Below are positions 52,311-62,045 of a DNA stretch of 64,000 nucleotides, piece by piece. Source of the stretch: RHLJ01 sp965212165 (GTDB lineage Bacteria > Bacteroidota > Rhodothermia > Balneolales > Balneolaceae); the NCBI GenBank assembly GCA_965212165.1, contig OZ243096.1, positions 1,426,001 through 1,490,000 of the forward strand. The letters are read 5' to 3'. Position 1 is the first letter of the stretch; each line of letters starts with the position of its first letter. Below the pieces are notes generated by a model. The model worked only from the letters and a program-made list of their open reading frames with translations. It ran no database searches and was not told the origin of the DNA. The position numbers and the translations under genes are program-made.

Positions 52311-53387
52311 ATGAATACTAAACATATAGTAATGAAGCATTTAAAATTATTTGTGGGAACAACTATATATTGGATTACTGCTTTTTTTGGCTATGTATTG
52401 TTTAGATATGTTGGAATATCTGATATACCAGGTATTACAATAGAACAAGCCTTCGATTGGTATATAATTATTGAACTAGTTCTTGTAATGGGAGTATTTA
52501 CTGGAGTCCTGTATTCACTGATCGAGATATTATTCGAACACAATTGGATGAGAAGAAAAGCTATTGGTATAAAGGTAGTGTCGAAATTTCTAGTCTATTT
52601 TTTTATTCTCAGTATTGATATTGAACTTGGTATGAATGTAGTAGCTGGAATCTATAAAAATCCTCATTTGATGAGTCCGGAAGAAATATCCACAATGGGT
52701 GGAGTTTGGTCGTTTATTTCTTACTTCCTTATTTGTAGTGTTCTTTTCTCCTTTATAAAAATAATAAATGAGAAATTTGGTCCTGGTGTATTCTGGAAAA
52801 TGTTGATTGGTAAATACAATCCACCGAGAGTTGAGAGAAAAATATTTATGTTCTTAGATTTGAAATCATCAACAACTCATGCAGAGCATTTAGGTTTTCA
52901 TAAATATAGTGAGTTTATACAGAACTGCTTTTATGATTTGAATGAAGTGATAACGTTATATTCAGGTGAGATATATCAATATGTAGGGGACGAAGCAATT
53001 ATAAGTTGGGACTTTGATAAAGGTGTTAATGAAAACGATTGCATTGATCTTTACTTTTCATTTAGAGAAAAGCTTATCTCTAAAGAGGAATTCTATATCG
53101 AAAACTATGGCATACTTCCTGAATTTAAGGCTGGGCTACATGGCGGAGAGCTAATGGTTGCAGAAATAGGTGTTGTGAAAAAAGAACTGGCTTACCATGG
53201 AGATGTAATAAATACAACTGCACGAATTCAAGATATGTGCAATTCTCTTAAAGAATATTTACTGATATCGGATGATCTTCTTTCGTTCCTCAAGCTTGGA
53301 AATGAGTATTCTCAAAACTCAAAAGGAGAATTTACGTTGAGGGGAAAAGAGGATTCCATTTCAATTCACGGGATAAGAAAAAAATAA
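52311..53387 (+). CDS. Membrane class III adenylate/guanylate cyclase
   Basis: A 358-aa protein with about four TM helices (near 12-30, 50-73, 88-112 and 130-150) and a C-terminal cyclase domain (~175-350). Metal-binding Asp residues are in FMFLDLKSSTTHAEHLG (~183) and YQYVGDEAIISW (~227). The transition-state pair Asn-Arg is in GDVINTTARIQDMC (~301 and 305). The dimer thus looks catalytically complete. Whether it makes cAMP or cGMP cannot be told here. No effector (CRP-like) gene is in the window. It is the third gene of a run starting at the aldo/keto reductase. Confidence 0.9.
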   Translation: MNTKHIVMKHLKLFVGTTIYWITAFFGYVLFRYVGISDIPGITIEQAFDWYIIIELVLVMGVFTGVLYSLIEILFEHNWMRRKAIGIKVVSKFLVYFFILSIDIELGMNVVAGIYKNPHLMSPEEISTMGGVWSFISYFLICSVLFSFIKIINEKFGPGVFWKMLIGKYNPPRVERKIFMFLDLKSSTTHAEHLGFHKYSEFIQNCFYDLNEVITLYSGEIYQYVGDEAIISWDFDKGVNENDCIDLYFSFREKLISKEEFYIENYGILPEFKAGLHGGELMVAEIGVVKKELAYHGDVINTTARIQDMCNSLKEYLLISDDLLSFLKLGNEYSQNSKGEFTLRGKEDSISIHGIRKK

Positions 53388-53467
53388 CTTTTTTCAGAAT
53401 CTCCGCTAAGATTTAGTTATCGTTAGCAACTCACTTTTCACTAATTATGAATTAAATAACTACTACA

Positions 53468-56400
53468 ATGGGGAAACGATTTTTTTCAAATCTTACAATA
53501 ATATTATGTGTTGGTTTAATTTCAACGGCATTAGTTGCCCAAGATAAACCTGATGATGCACGCTATGAAACGGCATGGAATAGTCTAAAATTCCGTAGTA
53601 TTGGTCCAGCTTTTACTTCTGGTAGGATTTCTGACTTTGCTGTTAATCCAAGTAATACAAGTGAATTTTACGTAGCTACTGCGTCGGGTGGTGTTTGGAA
53701 AACTAATAACCGTGGGATTTCATTTACACCCGTATTTGATTCTCAAGGATCATCTTCAATTGGTTTTGTAGCCATTGATCCAAATAATCACAATGTAGTA
53801 TGGGTTGGAACTGGTGAGAATAATAACCAGCGTAGTGTTTCCTATGGTGATGGGGTTTATAAATCAGTTGACGGTGGTAAGAGCTGGAAACATATGGGGC
53901 TTAAAAATTCTGAACATATAGGAATGATAGAAATAGATCCTAGAAATTCTGATATCGTGTATGTTGCAGCAATTGGTCCAGTTTGGAGTGAAGGTGGAGA
54001 TAGAGGTTTATTCAAAACTACTGATGGTGGCGAAACCTGGGAAAATATTCTTGAGATTTCTGAACATACAGGAATTAATGAAATTCACCTCGACCCAAGA
54101 AATCCTGATGTAATTTATGCAACTGCTCATCAACGAAGAAGACATGTGTTTACGTACATAAGTGGTGGTCCAGAGTCAGCAGTTTATAAATCAACGGATG
54201 CGGGTAAGAATTTTAGAAAGATAATGAAAGGCATGCCAAGTGGTGACATTGGTAGAATTGGGATGGATATTTCTGATGCTGATCCTAATACAATTTATGC
54301 AGTTGTTGAAGCTCAAACCGGAAAAGGTGGATTTTACCGATCTACAAATTTAGGGGAATCATGGGAACGAAGAAGTAGCTACACATCGAGTGGGAATTAC
54401 TACCAAGAAGTTATTGCCGATCCTGTTGATGTCGATCTAGTTTATGTTATGAACACTTATACTGGTGTTTCTGAAGATGGCGGTGAAAGCTTCGAGAACT
54501 TAGGCGAACTTAATAAGCATATTGATAACCATGCGCTTTGGATCGATCCAAACAATACCGACTATTTATTAAATGGAAATGATGGCGGTGTTTACGAATC
54601 TTATGATAGAGGTAAAACATGGAGGTTTTATACAAACCTTCCAATTACTCAGTTCTATAAAGTTGCTGTCGACAATGATTATCCTTTTTACAATGTATAT
54701 GGTGGTACACAAGATAATTTCACTTTTGGAGGTCCTACAAGATCCATCGAGCCAACAGGACTTACCTTTAATAATTGGGTAATAACTAGATTAGGAGATG
54801 GTTTTGAGCCACATGTCGATCCTACAAATCCAAATATAGTTTATAGCCAGGCACAGTATGGTAGTTTGGCTAGGTTTGATAAACAAAGTGGAGAGGAACA
54901 AAATATTATTCCTCAACCACCTTCAGGAGATTATTCATATAACTGGAATTGGGACTCACCATTCTTCGTAAGTGTTCATGATAACCAACGTTTGTATTAC
55001 GCATCCGATCGTGTTCATAAAAGTGATGACATGGGGCAGAGTTGGGAAGAATTAAGTGGTGACTTAACACGACAAATAGATCGTAATAAATTAGAAGTGA
55101 TGGGGAAAGTTTGGCCAATGGACGCCGTGGCTAAAAATGCTTCAACTACTCAATATGGAAATATTGTTGCCTTAGCTGAATCTCCACTAAACGAAGACTT
55201 TCTGTTTGCTGGAACAGATGATGGCCTAATTCACATTAGTGAGGATGGTGGCGAAACCTGGAGAAAGTTGGACAAGTTTCCAGGTGTCCCTGAAATGACA
55301 TATGTAAATGAAATCGTAGCTTCAGCACATGATGTAAATACCATTTATGCTGCATTCAACAACCACAAGAATGGAGATTTCAAACCATATATTTTAAAAA
55401 GCACCAATCTTGGAAGGTCTTGGACATCTATAGCGAATAATTTGCCAGAACGTGGATCTATTTATGCTATTGAAGAAGATCATATTGAAGCTAATCTAAT
55501 TTTTGTAGGTACTGAATTCAGTTTATTTGCAAGTTTAGATGGTGGTGATTATTGGAAAAAGCTGAGCAGTGGACTTCCAACCGTTGCTGTACGTGATATT
55601 AACATTCAACAAAGAGAAAATGATTTAGTATTAGGTACCTTTGGTCGTGGATTCTATATCATGGATGACTACTCGGCATTAAGAGAATTCACAAAAGAAG
55701 TTGAAGAGAAAGAAGCACATCTATTCTCAGTTCGTGCTCCATTTCAGTATGAAGAATACAGCCCAATTGCTGCAAGTAATACTATCAGTTGGTTAGGACC
55801 AAAAGGTTTTCAAGGGGAAGATTTTTATCTAGGTGAAAATCCGAAATTTGGTGCAGCATTTACCTTCTATTTAAAAGATAAATACCAAACTCTTGAAGAC
55901 ATCCGCAAAGAAGAAGAAAAGAAGAAGCGGAGTGATGGAGAGACTGTATACTATCCAAGTTTAGAACAATTAGAAGCTGAGGCAGCTGAAGAAGATCCTT
56001 ATTTAATTTTCACTATTCGCGATGCAAATGGTGAAGTGATTAATGATGTGCGTGCTGCTGCTTTAAAAGGGATTAACCGAGCATACTGGGACTTAACCTA
56101 TCCAGATGTAGACCAAGTTAGAACGAACACTAGCAATCCTAAAACGAATCTTAATTCTGGGATAATGGTACTTCCAGGAACTTATTCGGTACAACTTTCT
56201 AAAAGTATAAATGGGGAAGTAACGGTACTTTCGGAACCAGTAGAATTTGAAGTGAAATCGCTAAACAATAGAACACTGCCAGCTACAGATCCAGAAGAAA
56301 TGTTGGCGTATCATAAAGAGCTGACCAAGCTATCGAAGTCTGCAAATAGTGCGAGAAGTGCATTTAATGAATTGAATGATCGTTTAGAATATTATCAAGC

Positions 56401-56752
56401 GGCGGCTCGTATAGTAAGCAGTGCTAATTTAACTTCTATGATTAATGAAATGGAAGACTCTCTTGAAGAGATTCAACTTGCTATGTTTGGCAATAGAATT
56501 AAGAATCAGCTAGAAATCAATCAAGCACCTTCATTAAGTTCAAGAATTAATACCGCGATAAATACAGGAATGTCTTCGGGGTCTGATCCAACGGAAACAT
56601 CGAAGATGGTAAAACAAATTGCAGAGTCGCAGCTTAAACCAGTTGTAGATTCCTTGAAAGCTATTATGGATGATGCTATTCCAGCAATCGATGCTGAATT
56701 GGATAGACTTGGTGCACCTTGGACTCCAGGTAGAATAATTGATCTAGACTAA
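53468..56752 (+). CDS. Secreted sortilin (VPS10)-like BNR-propeller protein
   Basis: A 1094-aa protein with a signal peptide (1-24) and a large ten-bladed-type propeller (~40-745) built of BNR/Asp-box repeats such as SxDGGxTW (DGGKSWKHMG, DGGETWENILE, DGGETWRKLDKF) and NPxIVYV blocks. This is the VPS10/sortilin-type domain found in many secreted Bacteroidota proteins. A beta-sandwich (~850-960) and a helical tail with a coiled coil (~970-1070) follow. No sorting domain is seen at the C-terminus, so it probably stays periplasmic. It may bind peptides or glycans; hydrolase activity is uncertain. It ends before a bidirectional terminator. Confidence 0.85.
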   Translation: MGKRFFSNLTIILCVGLISTALVAQDKPDDARYETAWNSLKFRSIGPAFTSGRISDFAVNPSNTSEFYVATASGGVWKTNNRGISFTPVFDSQGSSSIGFVAIDPNNHNVVWVGTGENNNQRSVSYGDGVYKSVDGGKSWKHMGLKNSEHIGMIEIDPRNSDIVYVAAIGPVWSEGGDRGLFKTTDGGETWENILEISEHTGINEIHLDPRNPDVIYATAHQRRRHVFTYISGGPESAVYKSTDAGKNFRKIMKGMPSGDIGRIGMDISDADPNTIYAVVEAQTGKGGFYRSTNLGESWERRSSYTSSGNYYQEVIADPVDVDLVYVMNTYTGVSEDGGESFENLGELNKHIDNHALWIDPNNTDYLLNGNDGGVYESYDRGKTWRFYTNLPITQFYKVAVDNDYPFYNVYGGTQDNFTFGGPTRSIEPTGLTFNNWVITRLGDGFEPHVDPTNPNIVYSQAQYGSLARFDKQSGEEQNIIPQPPSGDYSYNWNWDSPFFVSVHDNQRLYYASDRVHKSDDMGQSWEELSGDLTRQIDRNKLEVMGKVWPMDAVAKNASTTQYGNIVALAESPLNEDFLFAGTDDGLIHISEDGGETWRKLDKFPGVPEMTYVNEIVASAHDVNTIYAAFNNHKNGDFKPYILKSTNLGRSWTSIANNLPERGSIYAIEEDHIEANLIFVGTEFSLFASLDGGDYWKKLSSGLPTVAVRDINIQQRENDLVLGTFGRGFYIMDDYSALREFTKEVEEKEAHLFSVRAPFQYEEYSPIAASNTISWLGPKGFQGEDFYLGENPKFGAAFTFYLKDKYQTLEDIRKEEEKKKRSDGETVYYPSLEQLEAEAAEEDPYLIFTIRDANGEVINDVRAAALKGINRAYWDLTYPDVDQVRTNTSNPKTNLNSGIMVLPGTYSVQLSKSINGEVTVLSEPVEFEVKSLNNRTLPATDPEEMLAYHKELTKLSKSANSARSAFNELNDRLEYYQAAARIVSSANLTSMINEMEDSLEEIQLAMFGNRIKNQLEINQAPSLSSRINTAINTGMSSGSDPTETSKMVKQIAESQLKPVVDSLKAIMDDAIPAIDAELDRLGAPWTPGRIIDLD

Positions 56753-56765
56753 AGTCAGAAATAAA

Positions 56766-56805
56766 AAAGCTCTTAGCTAAAGAAATTTAACTAAGAGCTT
56801 TAATT
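56766..56805. terminator. Terminator between the sortilin-like gene and the signalling cluster
   Basis: AAAGCTCTTAG (56766-56776) pairs with CTAAGAGCTTT (56791-56801) across 14 nt of AT-rich sequence. A-rich and T-rich flanks allow action in both directions. Confidence 0.8.
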
Positions 56806-56821
56806 TTTAAAAAAGAAAAGT

Positions 56822-57991
56822 TTATTTCCCTAAATATTCGAGAGCTAGGATAGTTACATCATCCGATTGATCTTCTTTTCCCATAAACTTAAGAACATCA
56901 ACAACAAGGCTTCGAACCATTTTCTCGATGTCATCAGAACCATGTTTTGCTAGAAACTCTTCTAATCTAGGTTCTTCATACATGTCGCCATCTTCGGCGG
57001 TTGCCTCAGTTACACCATCTGTAAACATGAGGATTTTTTCGCCAGGCTTAAGTTGAACCTCTTTGGTTTCGTACTCGATTGGTTCGATCTTACCAAGTAA
57101 TAAGCCATTTGTATTTTCAATTTCTACAACAGCACCATCTTCTTTAACAATATAAGGTAGGTTATGTCCACCATTACAATATCTAACTAGACCGGTTTCT
57201 GTATCTAAAATGCCATAGAATATAGTAACAAATGTTGTTAGTCCACTTTCGGGAATAAGCATGGTATTTACTGTATCTAGACATCGAGCAGGATCGTCTA
57301 TCTGAGAAGCAATAGCTTTTAACATAGTTCGCGAAACAGCCATATAAATGGAGGCTGGTATGCCTTTACCTGAAACGTCGCCAATTACAAACCCAAGTTT
57401 TGTGTCATCAAGCATGAAAAAATCATAGAAATCACCACCAACCTGTCTTGCGGGGTGCATTTCTGCATAAACATTGAACTCTGTTCTTTCAGGAAAAGGA
57501 GGGAACTCTTGGGGTAATATTTTTTGCTGAATTTTAGCAGCAGTTTCTAGATCACTTTGAAAGAGTTCGAGTGTTTTCATCTGCTCAACAGCTTCAAAGA
57601 TATACTGAATTTCAGTTAAGCTTTTATCAATTGTAATTTCAAGATCTTTGAAATCGATTGGCTTTGTAATAAAATCGTAAGCTCCGCGATTCATCGCTGT
57701 TCTGATATTATCCATATCGCCATAAGCAGATACAATAACGGTTTTCAGGATAGGATTGTTCAATTTTTGAGCTTCTGAAAGGAAAGTAAGGCCATCCATT
57801 TTTGGCATGTTTATATCTGAAAGCACTAATGAAATATCATCAGATTTTTCTAACATGATTAACGCTTCTTCACCGTTTTCTGCAAAACAGAAATCATAGG
57901 TTTCGTTTTTAATTTGTTTCCTAAAGCGTTGGAGAATCAGGAGCTGTAAATCCGGCTCATCATCAACCACCATAATCTTATGCCTGCTCAT
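56822..57991 (-). CDS. Response regulator with PP2C/SpoIIE-type phosphatase output
   Basis: A 389-aa protein: receiver (~5-125; VDDEPDLQ, Asp in LVLSDINMPKMDG, VIVSAYGD, Lys in FITKPIDF), a coiled linker (~130-165), and a SpoIIE/PP2C phosphatase (~190-385) with GGDFYDFFML, IGDVSGKGIPASIYMA, YCNGGHNLPYI, MFTDGVTEA and DDVTILAL. Metal-binding acids look complete. In RsbU-type partner switching such a phosphatase dephosphorylates a STAS-domain anti-anti-sigma factor, but no RsbW or STAS gene lies in the window. It follows the single receiver gene by 20 nt. Confidence 0.93.
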   Translation of the reverse strand: MSRHKIMVVDDEPDLQLLILQRFRKQIKNETYDFCFAENGEEALIMLEKSDDISLVLSDINMPKMDGLTFLSEAQKLNNPILKTVIVSAYGDMDNIRTAMNRGAYDFITKPIDFKDLEITIDKSLTEIQYIFEAVEQMKTLELFQSDLETAAKIQQKILPQEFPPFPERTEFNVYAEMHPARQVGGDFYDFFMLDDTKLGFVIGDVSGKGIPASIYMAVSRTMLKAIASQIDDPARCLDTVNTMLIPESGLTTFVTIFYGILDTETGLVRYCNGGHNLPYIVKEDGAVVEIENTNGLLLGKIEPIEYETKEVQLKPGEKILMFTDGVTEATAEDGDMYEEPRLEEFLAKHGSDDIEKMVRSLVVDVLKFMGKEDQSDDVTILALEYLGK

Positions 57992-58011
57992 AAATCCCTT
58001 TTTTTGAATGA

Positions 58012-58395
58012 TTAATTCTTGTTATCAATAAGTTGTCTCAATTCATTCTTTAGAGAATCGAAATCGATGGGTTTAGTAAAAAACTCTTTAGCACCAGAAT
58101 TCATGGCTCTTTCATAGTTTTCATTATCACCATAAGCTGAAATCATACTAACTTTTATCTGGGGAAATTGTGTTTTTACTTTTTCAAGCAAATCAAAGCC
58201 AGTCATTCCTGGCATATTTATATCAGAGAAAATATAAACGATATCTGGTGGCTGTTTACTCTCTAAGAATGCAAGAGCATCTTCCCCTGAAAAGGCGAAT
58301 TCCAATTCTAAAAGACCGCTTTTGACTTCCTTTCGGAATTTTTGCCTAAAAAGCATTTCTACATCTCGTTCATCATCAACAACTAGGAACTTCAT
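58012..58395 (-). CDS. Single-domain response regulator
   Basis: A 127-aa receiver: acidic residues in VVDDERDVE, phospho-acceptor Asp in YIFSDINMPGMTG, SMISAYGD, and Lys in FFTKPIDF. The SDINMPxM and FFTKPIDFDSL wording closely matches the receiver of the downstream phosphatase protein, so these two may be paralogues or share a kinase. It lies between the kinase cluster upstream (180-nt gap) and the phosphatase (20-nt gap). It has no output domain and may act as a phosphate shuttle or sink. Confidence 0.9.
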   Translation of the reverse strand: MKFLVVDDERDVEMLFRQKFRKEVKSGLLELEFAFSGEDALAFLESKQPPDIVYIFSDINMPGMTGFDLLEKVKTQFPQIKVSMISAYGDNENYERAMNSGAKEFFTKPIDFDSLKNELRQLIDNKN

Positions 58396-58574
58396 TCTTA
58401 TACTTACCCTATTATATTTATTATACCCATAAGAGTATACTAATTTTCTTTTGAATCAACATCTAATTTGCCCATATAAATAGCAACAATATAGTTTATT
58501 ATAAAGAATCTCAAACTATGACCTCAAAACTCTATTAGAGGCGTATAAAGTTGCCTTACAGTTTATGATAGATG

Positions 58575-61500
58575 TCATTTCAAGGTTGAACTAAAAGTGA
58601 TAATAAATTTAGTCATACCAGGTTCCGATTCAATATCAATCATACCACCATGTGCACTAATAATATCGTTGGTGATTGAAAGACCAAGTCCAGTTCCTTC
58701 CGAACCTTTTTTGGTGGTAAAGAAGGGTTGCAAAATTTTATCCTGCATTTCTTTTGGAATACCCGGACCGTTATCTCTAATTTCTAAGGAAATATTTTTA
58801 CCCTTTTTAGAAGTACGAACAGTTAACTGGGGCTTGTAAGCCTCGGTAGATTTACTTTCACTTTTACCTTTTTCCTTTTCACTCTTCTTATCCCTCATCG
58901 CATCAAAGGCATTATTACATAAGTTTATGATAACACGGCTAAAGTCTTCACTCATTAATGGGATTTGCCCTACTTCATCGCTCAATTCGAAATTAAGATC
59001 TACACTAATAGGATCTTTACCAGCTCTCATTCCATGAAAACTTAGATTTACGAATTCCAAAACCAAGGCATTTAAATCAGTTGGTGTTAATTTCCCAGAA
59101 CCGCCGCGCGAATGCTGTAACATGGATTTCACAATAGAATCAGCACGAGAACCATGCTCATGGATTTTATTCAAATTAGCCTCGATTTCGCTGAGAATTT
59201 GTAATGCTTCATCAGGTTGTGGTGTAAGAGCTAATAATTCTTCTCTGGCTTCCTCAACCATTTCAATGCTTAGCTCAGAAAAATTATTTACAAAATTAAG
59301 AGGATTCTTGATTTCATGGGCGATTCCAGCGGTAAGTTGTCCCAAGGAAGCTAGCTTTTCTTGTTGTACTAATTGCTGCTGGGTGGCTTTAAGGTTTATG
59401 AGAGACCTTTCCAGTTCAGCATATGCTTCCTCAATCTTCTTAGCTTGCTTAAGCTCTTTTTCACGAGCACGCTCTTTTTCTTTATAAAGTACTCGCCGTC
59501 GCTGTATGCGATCTACTGCATAGACACCTCCAGCAAACATCAGTACATACATTGCGTAAGCCCACCAGGTTCTCCACCATGGGGGGAGAACACTTACATT
59601 AAGCACTGTGTCCGATAAACTGCTGATACCTTCTGCATTTGTAGCTCTGACCCTGAAGGTATAGTCTCCGGGTTCTAAAGTCGTAAACTGTGCATATCTT
59701 CGGTAATTCGGTACCTGGAATTCGTCGTGGAGTCCTTCCAGCTTATAGGTATATGTGGTTTTATCTGCCGCATTGAAATCGATAGCAGTATACTCGATCT
59801 CGAGCCCTGAATTTCCCCAGGGTATTTCGATCTTATTTAGATCTTCTACCCGGACTTCAGTTTTCAGGTCATTTCCATTTAGCAAAATTCCTGTGATTAA
59901 TACTTCAGGGAAGTTGCTATTTTCCTCAATCTCAGCAGGATCTATTATATTCATGCCGCCTACTCCAACAGCGAATATCAGATCGTTGTATATTTTTACA
60001 GATGATATACTCAGTGAAATTATTCCGTCAGATCTTCCAAAATTTCGGAATACTTTTTCTTCAGGATCAAAACGTGTAAGACCATAGGTGCCTGAATTGA
60101 GCCAGATATTTCCAGATCCATCGTCAATGCTATTATTAACATAAAGGCCGGATAACCCATCATTCTGATTGTACCACTTGTAAGAACTTTCAGATACATC
60201 ATAATGAATTAAGCCATTTGAATTGGATATCCAAAGGTCACCGTTCATATCTTCCATCACATCGAGGGCGTATCCGTGAGCCAGACTTTCGTAATAATTT
60301 TCATTTATTGAAACATTAGTAAACATTTCACTTTTTGGATCAAAACTGCTTATAAAAGTCCCTTGTTTCTCTTTTGAGATATTAAGGGGTACATCTGCTA
60401 CTATTGCCCAAATATTACCTCTTATTCCAGGAACTATATATGCTACGTTAAGACTATCACCATCGGAGTAATCTGAGGTCAATTTATAGTTTGTGAATGT
60501 TTTGTCAGATATATCAAATTTACTGACTCCTTTGGATGTACCCAGCCAGATGTTTTTACCATCAGAGCTGATCATTCTCGATAAAATATTTGTTGAGCCC
60601 GAAGAATTTATGAAGTACTTGTTTATTTGCTTTGTATGCAGGTTATAAGAATGCAGTTCCTGGGTATTAAAAAGGCTCCATATTACTCCGTCTTCTATAA
60701 ACCATCTCTGTCTAAATCTGAAATCTGAAATTATTTCTGTAGCGGGAAAAAACCTATGATCAAGTTCCGTCCATTCCCCGGTTTTTTTATCCCAAATAAT
60801 TGCGGGACTATCATCTCTCATTATCAAGTAGGTATTATCCCCAAGATTTAAGATGTCGGTAAGGTAATTTTCTGGTGACATGGGATTCCCAGGCATGGGA
60901 ATAAATGCTTCAAACTGCTTTCTGCTGAGATTGGCTTTACTTAACCCAAATTCGGTGCCAGACCAAAGGTTTCCATCAACGTCCTCAAACACTACTGTAA
61001 CAGCATTACTTATCAGCGAATTAAGATTCCCGGAGTCATACGTGTATCGCCTGTATGATCCATCTTTCTTAGAATATCCGTATAGCCCCGGCTCATTTGC
61101 TACAAAACCATCTCTGGCAAACCAAACGGTGTTATCATCAGTTTCTAGTGGAAAGAAGAAGGGGGCAGACAATGGTTGGTCAATCGGGTCATAGAGTAAT
61201 TTTAGATACTCGCCCGTATTCAGGTCCATTTGCCAGATACCGGCTTCATCACCTTTGCTTAAAGTGCTAACCTGAAAATCAGAGTTTGGAAAATAAGAAA
61301 CCCACAAAACATGATCGTCATCAATAAAGAGTCGTGAGAGACTTAGATCATTCGGGATACGATCAGGATCATCCTTTTCAAAAGTAATATTTGTGAAAAT
61401 CCCGGATTCGGGGTCAAACTTATTGAGTCCGGTAGTAGGAGTGCTGAACCAGATAATACCATTCTGATCCTCCTTTAGGTCGAAAATACTGTTGGCACTA

Positions 61501-62045
61501 ATGGAACTGGAATCATCAGTATTATGCGTAAATCTTTTGAACTCTTTAGTAACCGGGTGGTAGGAAATCAAACCATCTTCAGCTGTTCCAATTAAAAGTA
61601 ACCCCGAGCTGGTGCTTAAAATTACTGTTTTACTTCCTGAAGCTATATAATCAGAGGAGGAAGGGTCCTGAAAATATCTGATAAATTTATTGGTCGCGGG
61701 ATCAAATAAGTCGATACCTACGAAGTTTTCTACCCATATATTTCCGTAGATATCAATTACGATTCTGTCGACCTCATCATCAGAAAGGGATGTTTGATCT
61801 CCGGGGATATTGCGGTAGACCTCGAATTCATATCCATCATATCTAGCTATACCTCCTGTGGCTGCAATCCAGATGTAACCTAAACTATCCTGGCTAATAT
61901 CAGTAATATCATTTGCAGGTAAGCCATCCTCTACAGTAAAATTTTCGAAGTAGAGCTGGTCAGGTACCTGAGCTATAATAATTGTTGAGTTCCCAAGAAG
62001 TAATAAAAGGGATAAATAAAGATAATTAGTGGTTCTATATCTCAT
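58575..62045 (-). CDS. Propeller (Reg_prop) sensor histidine kinase, paralogue B
   Basis: A 1156-aa protein. Signal peptide (1-25), periplasmic propeller (~30-735; WIAATGGIARYDGYEF and many GLxxYDP repeats), Y_Y_Y domain (~745-805), one TM (~815-835), a coiled coil with QQQLVQQEKLASLGQLTAGIAHE, HisKA (His ~909 in AGIAHEIKNPLNF) and HATPase (NLCNNAFDAM, DNGPGIP, GTGLGLSI). A low-complexity insert KKSEKEKGKSESKS lies in the ATPase. The core is almost the same as that of the upstream paralogue; the propellers differ. The start overlaps the upstream gene's end by 4 nt (ATGA). Stimulus unknown. Confidence 0.92.
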   Translation of the reverse strand: MRYRTTNYLYLSLLLLLGNSTIIIAQVPDQLYFENFTVEDGLPANDITDISQDSLGYIWIAATGGIARYDGYEFEVYRNIPGDQTSLSDDEVDRIVIDIYGNIWVENFVGIDLFDPATNKFIRYFQDPSSSDYIASGSKTVILSTSSGLLLIGTAEDGLISYHPVTKEFKRFTHNTDDSSSISANSIFDLKEDQNGIIWFSTPTTGLNKFDPESGIFTNITFEKDDPDRIPNDLSLSRLFIDDDHVLWVSYFPNSDFQVSTLSKGDEAGIWQMDLNTGEYLKLLYDPIDQPLSAPFFFPLETDDNTVWFARDGFVANEPGLYGYSKKDGSYRRYTYDSGNLNSLISNAVTVVFEDVDGNLWSGTEFGLSKANLSRKQFEAFIPMPGNPMSPENYLTDILNLGDNTYLIMRDDSPAIIWDKKTGEWTELDHRFFPATEIISDFRFRQRWFIEDGVIWSLFNTQELHSYNLHTKQINKYFINSSGSTNILSRMISSDGKNIWLGTSKGVSKFDISDKTFTNYKLTSDYSDGDSLNVAYIVPGIRGNIWAIVADVPLNISKEKQGTFISSFDPKSEMFTNVSINENYYESLAHGYALDVMEDMNGDLWISNSNGLIHYDVSESSYKWYNQNDGLSGLYVNNSIDDGSGNIWLNSGTYGLTRFDPEEKVFRNFGRSDGIISLSISSVKIYNDLIFAVGVGGMNIIDPAEIEENSNFPEVLITGILLNGNDLKTEVRVEDLNKIEIPWGNSGLEIEYTAIDFNAADKTTYTYKLEGLHDEFQVPNYRRYAQFTTLEPGDYTFRVRATNAEGISSLSDTVLNVSVLPPWWRTWWAYAMYVLMFAGGVYAVDRIQRRRVLYKEKERAREKELKQAKKIEEAYAELERSLINLKATQQQLVQQEKLASLGQLTAGIAHEIKNPLNFVNNFSELSIEMVEEAREELLALTPQPDEALQILSEIEANLNKIHEHGSRADSIVKSMLQHSRGGSGKLTPTDLNALVLEFVNLSFHGMRAGKDPISVDLNFELSDEVGQIPLMSEDFSRVIINLCNNAFDAMRDKKSEKEKGKSESKSTEAYKPQLTVRTSKKGKNISLEIRDNGPGIPKEMQDKILQPFFTTKKGSEGTGLGLSITNDIISAHGGMIDIESEPGMTKFIITFSSTLK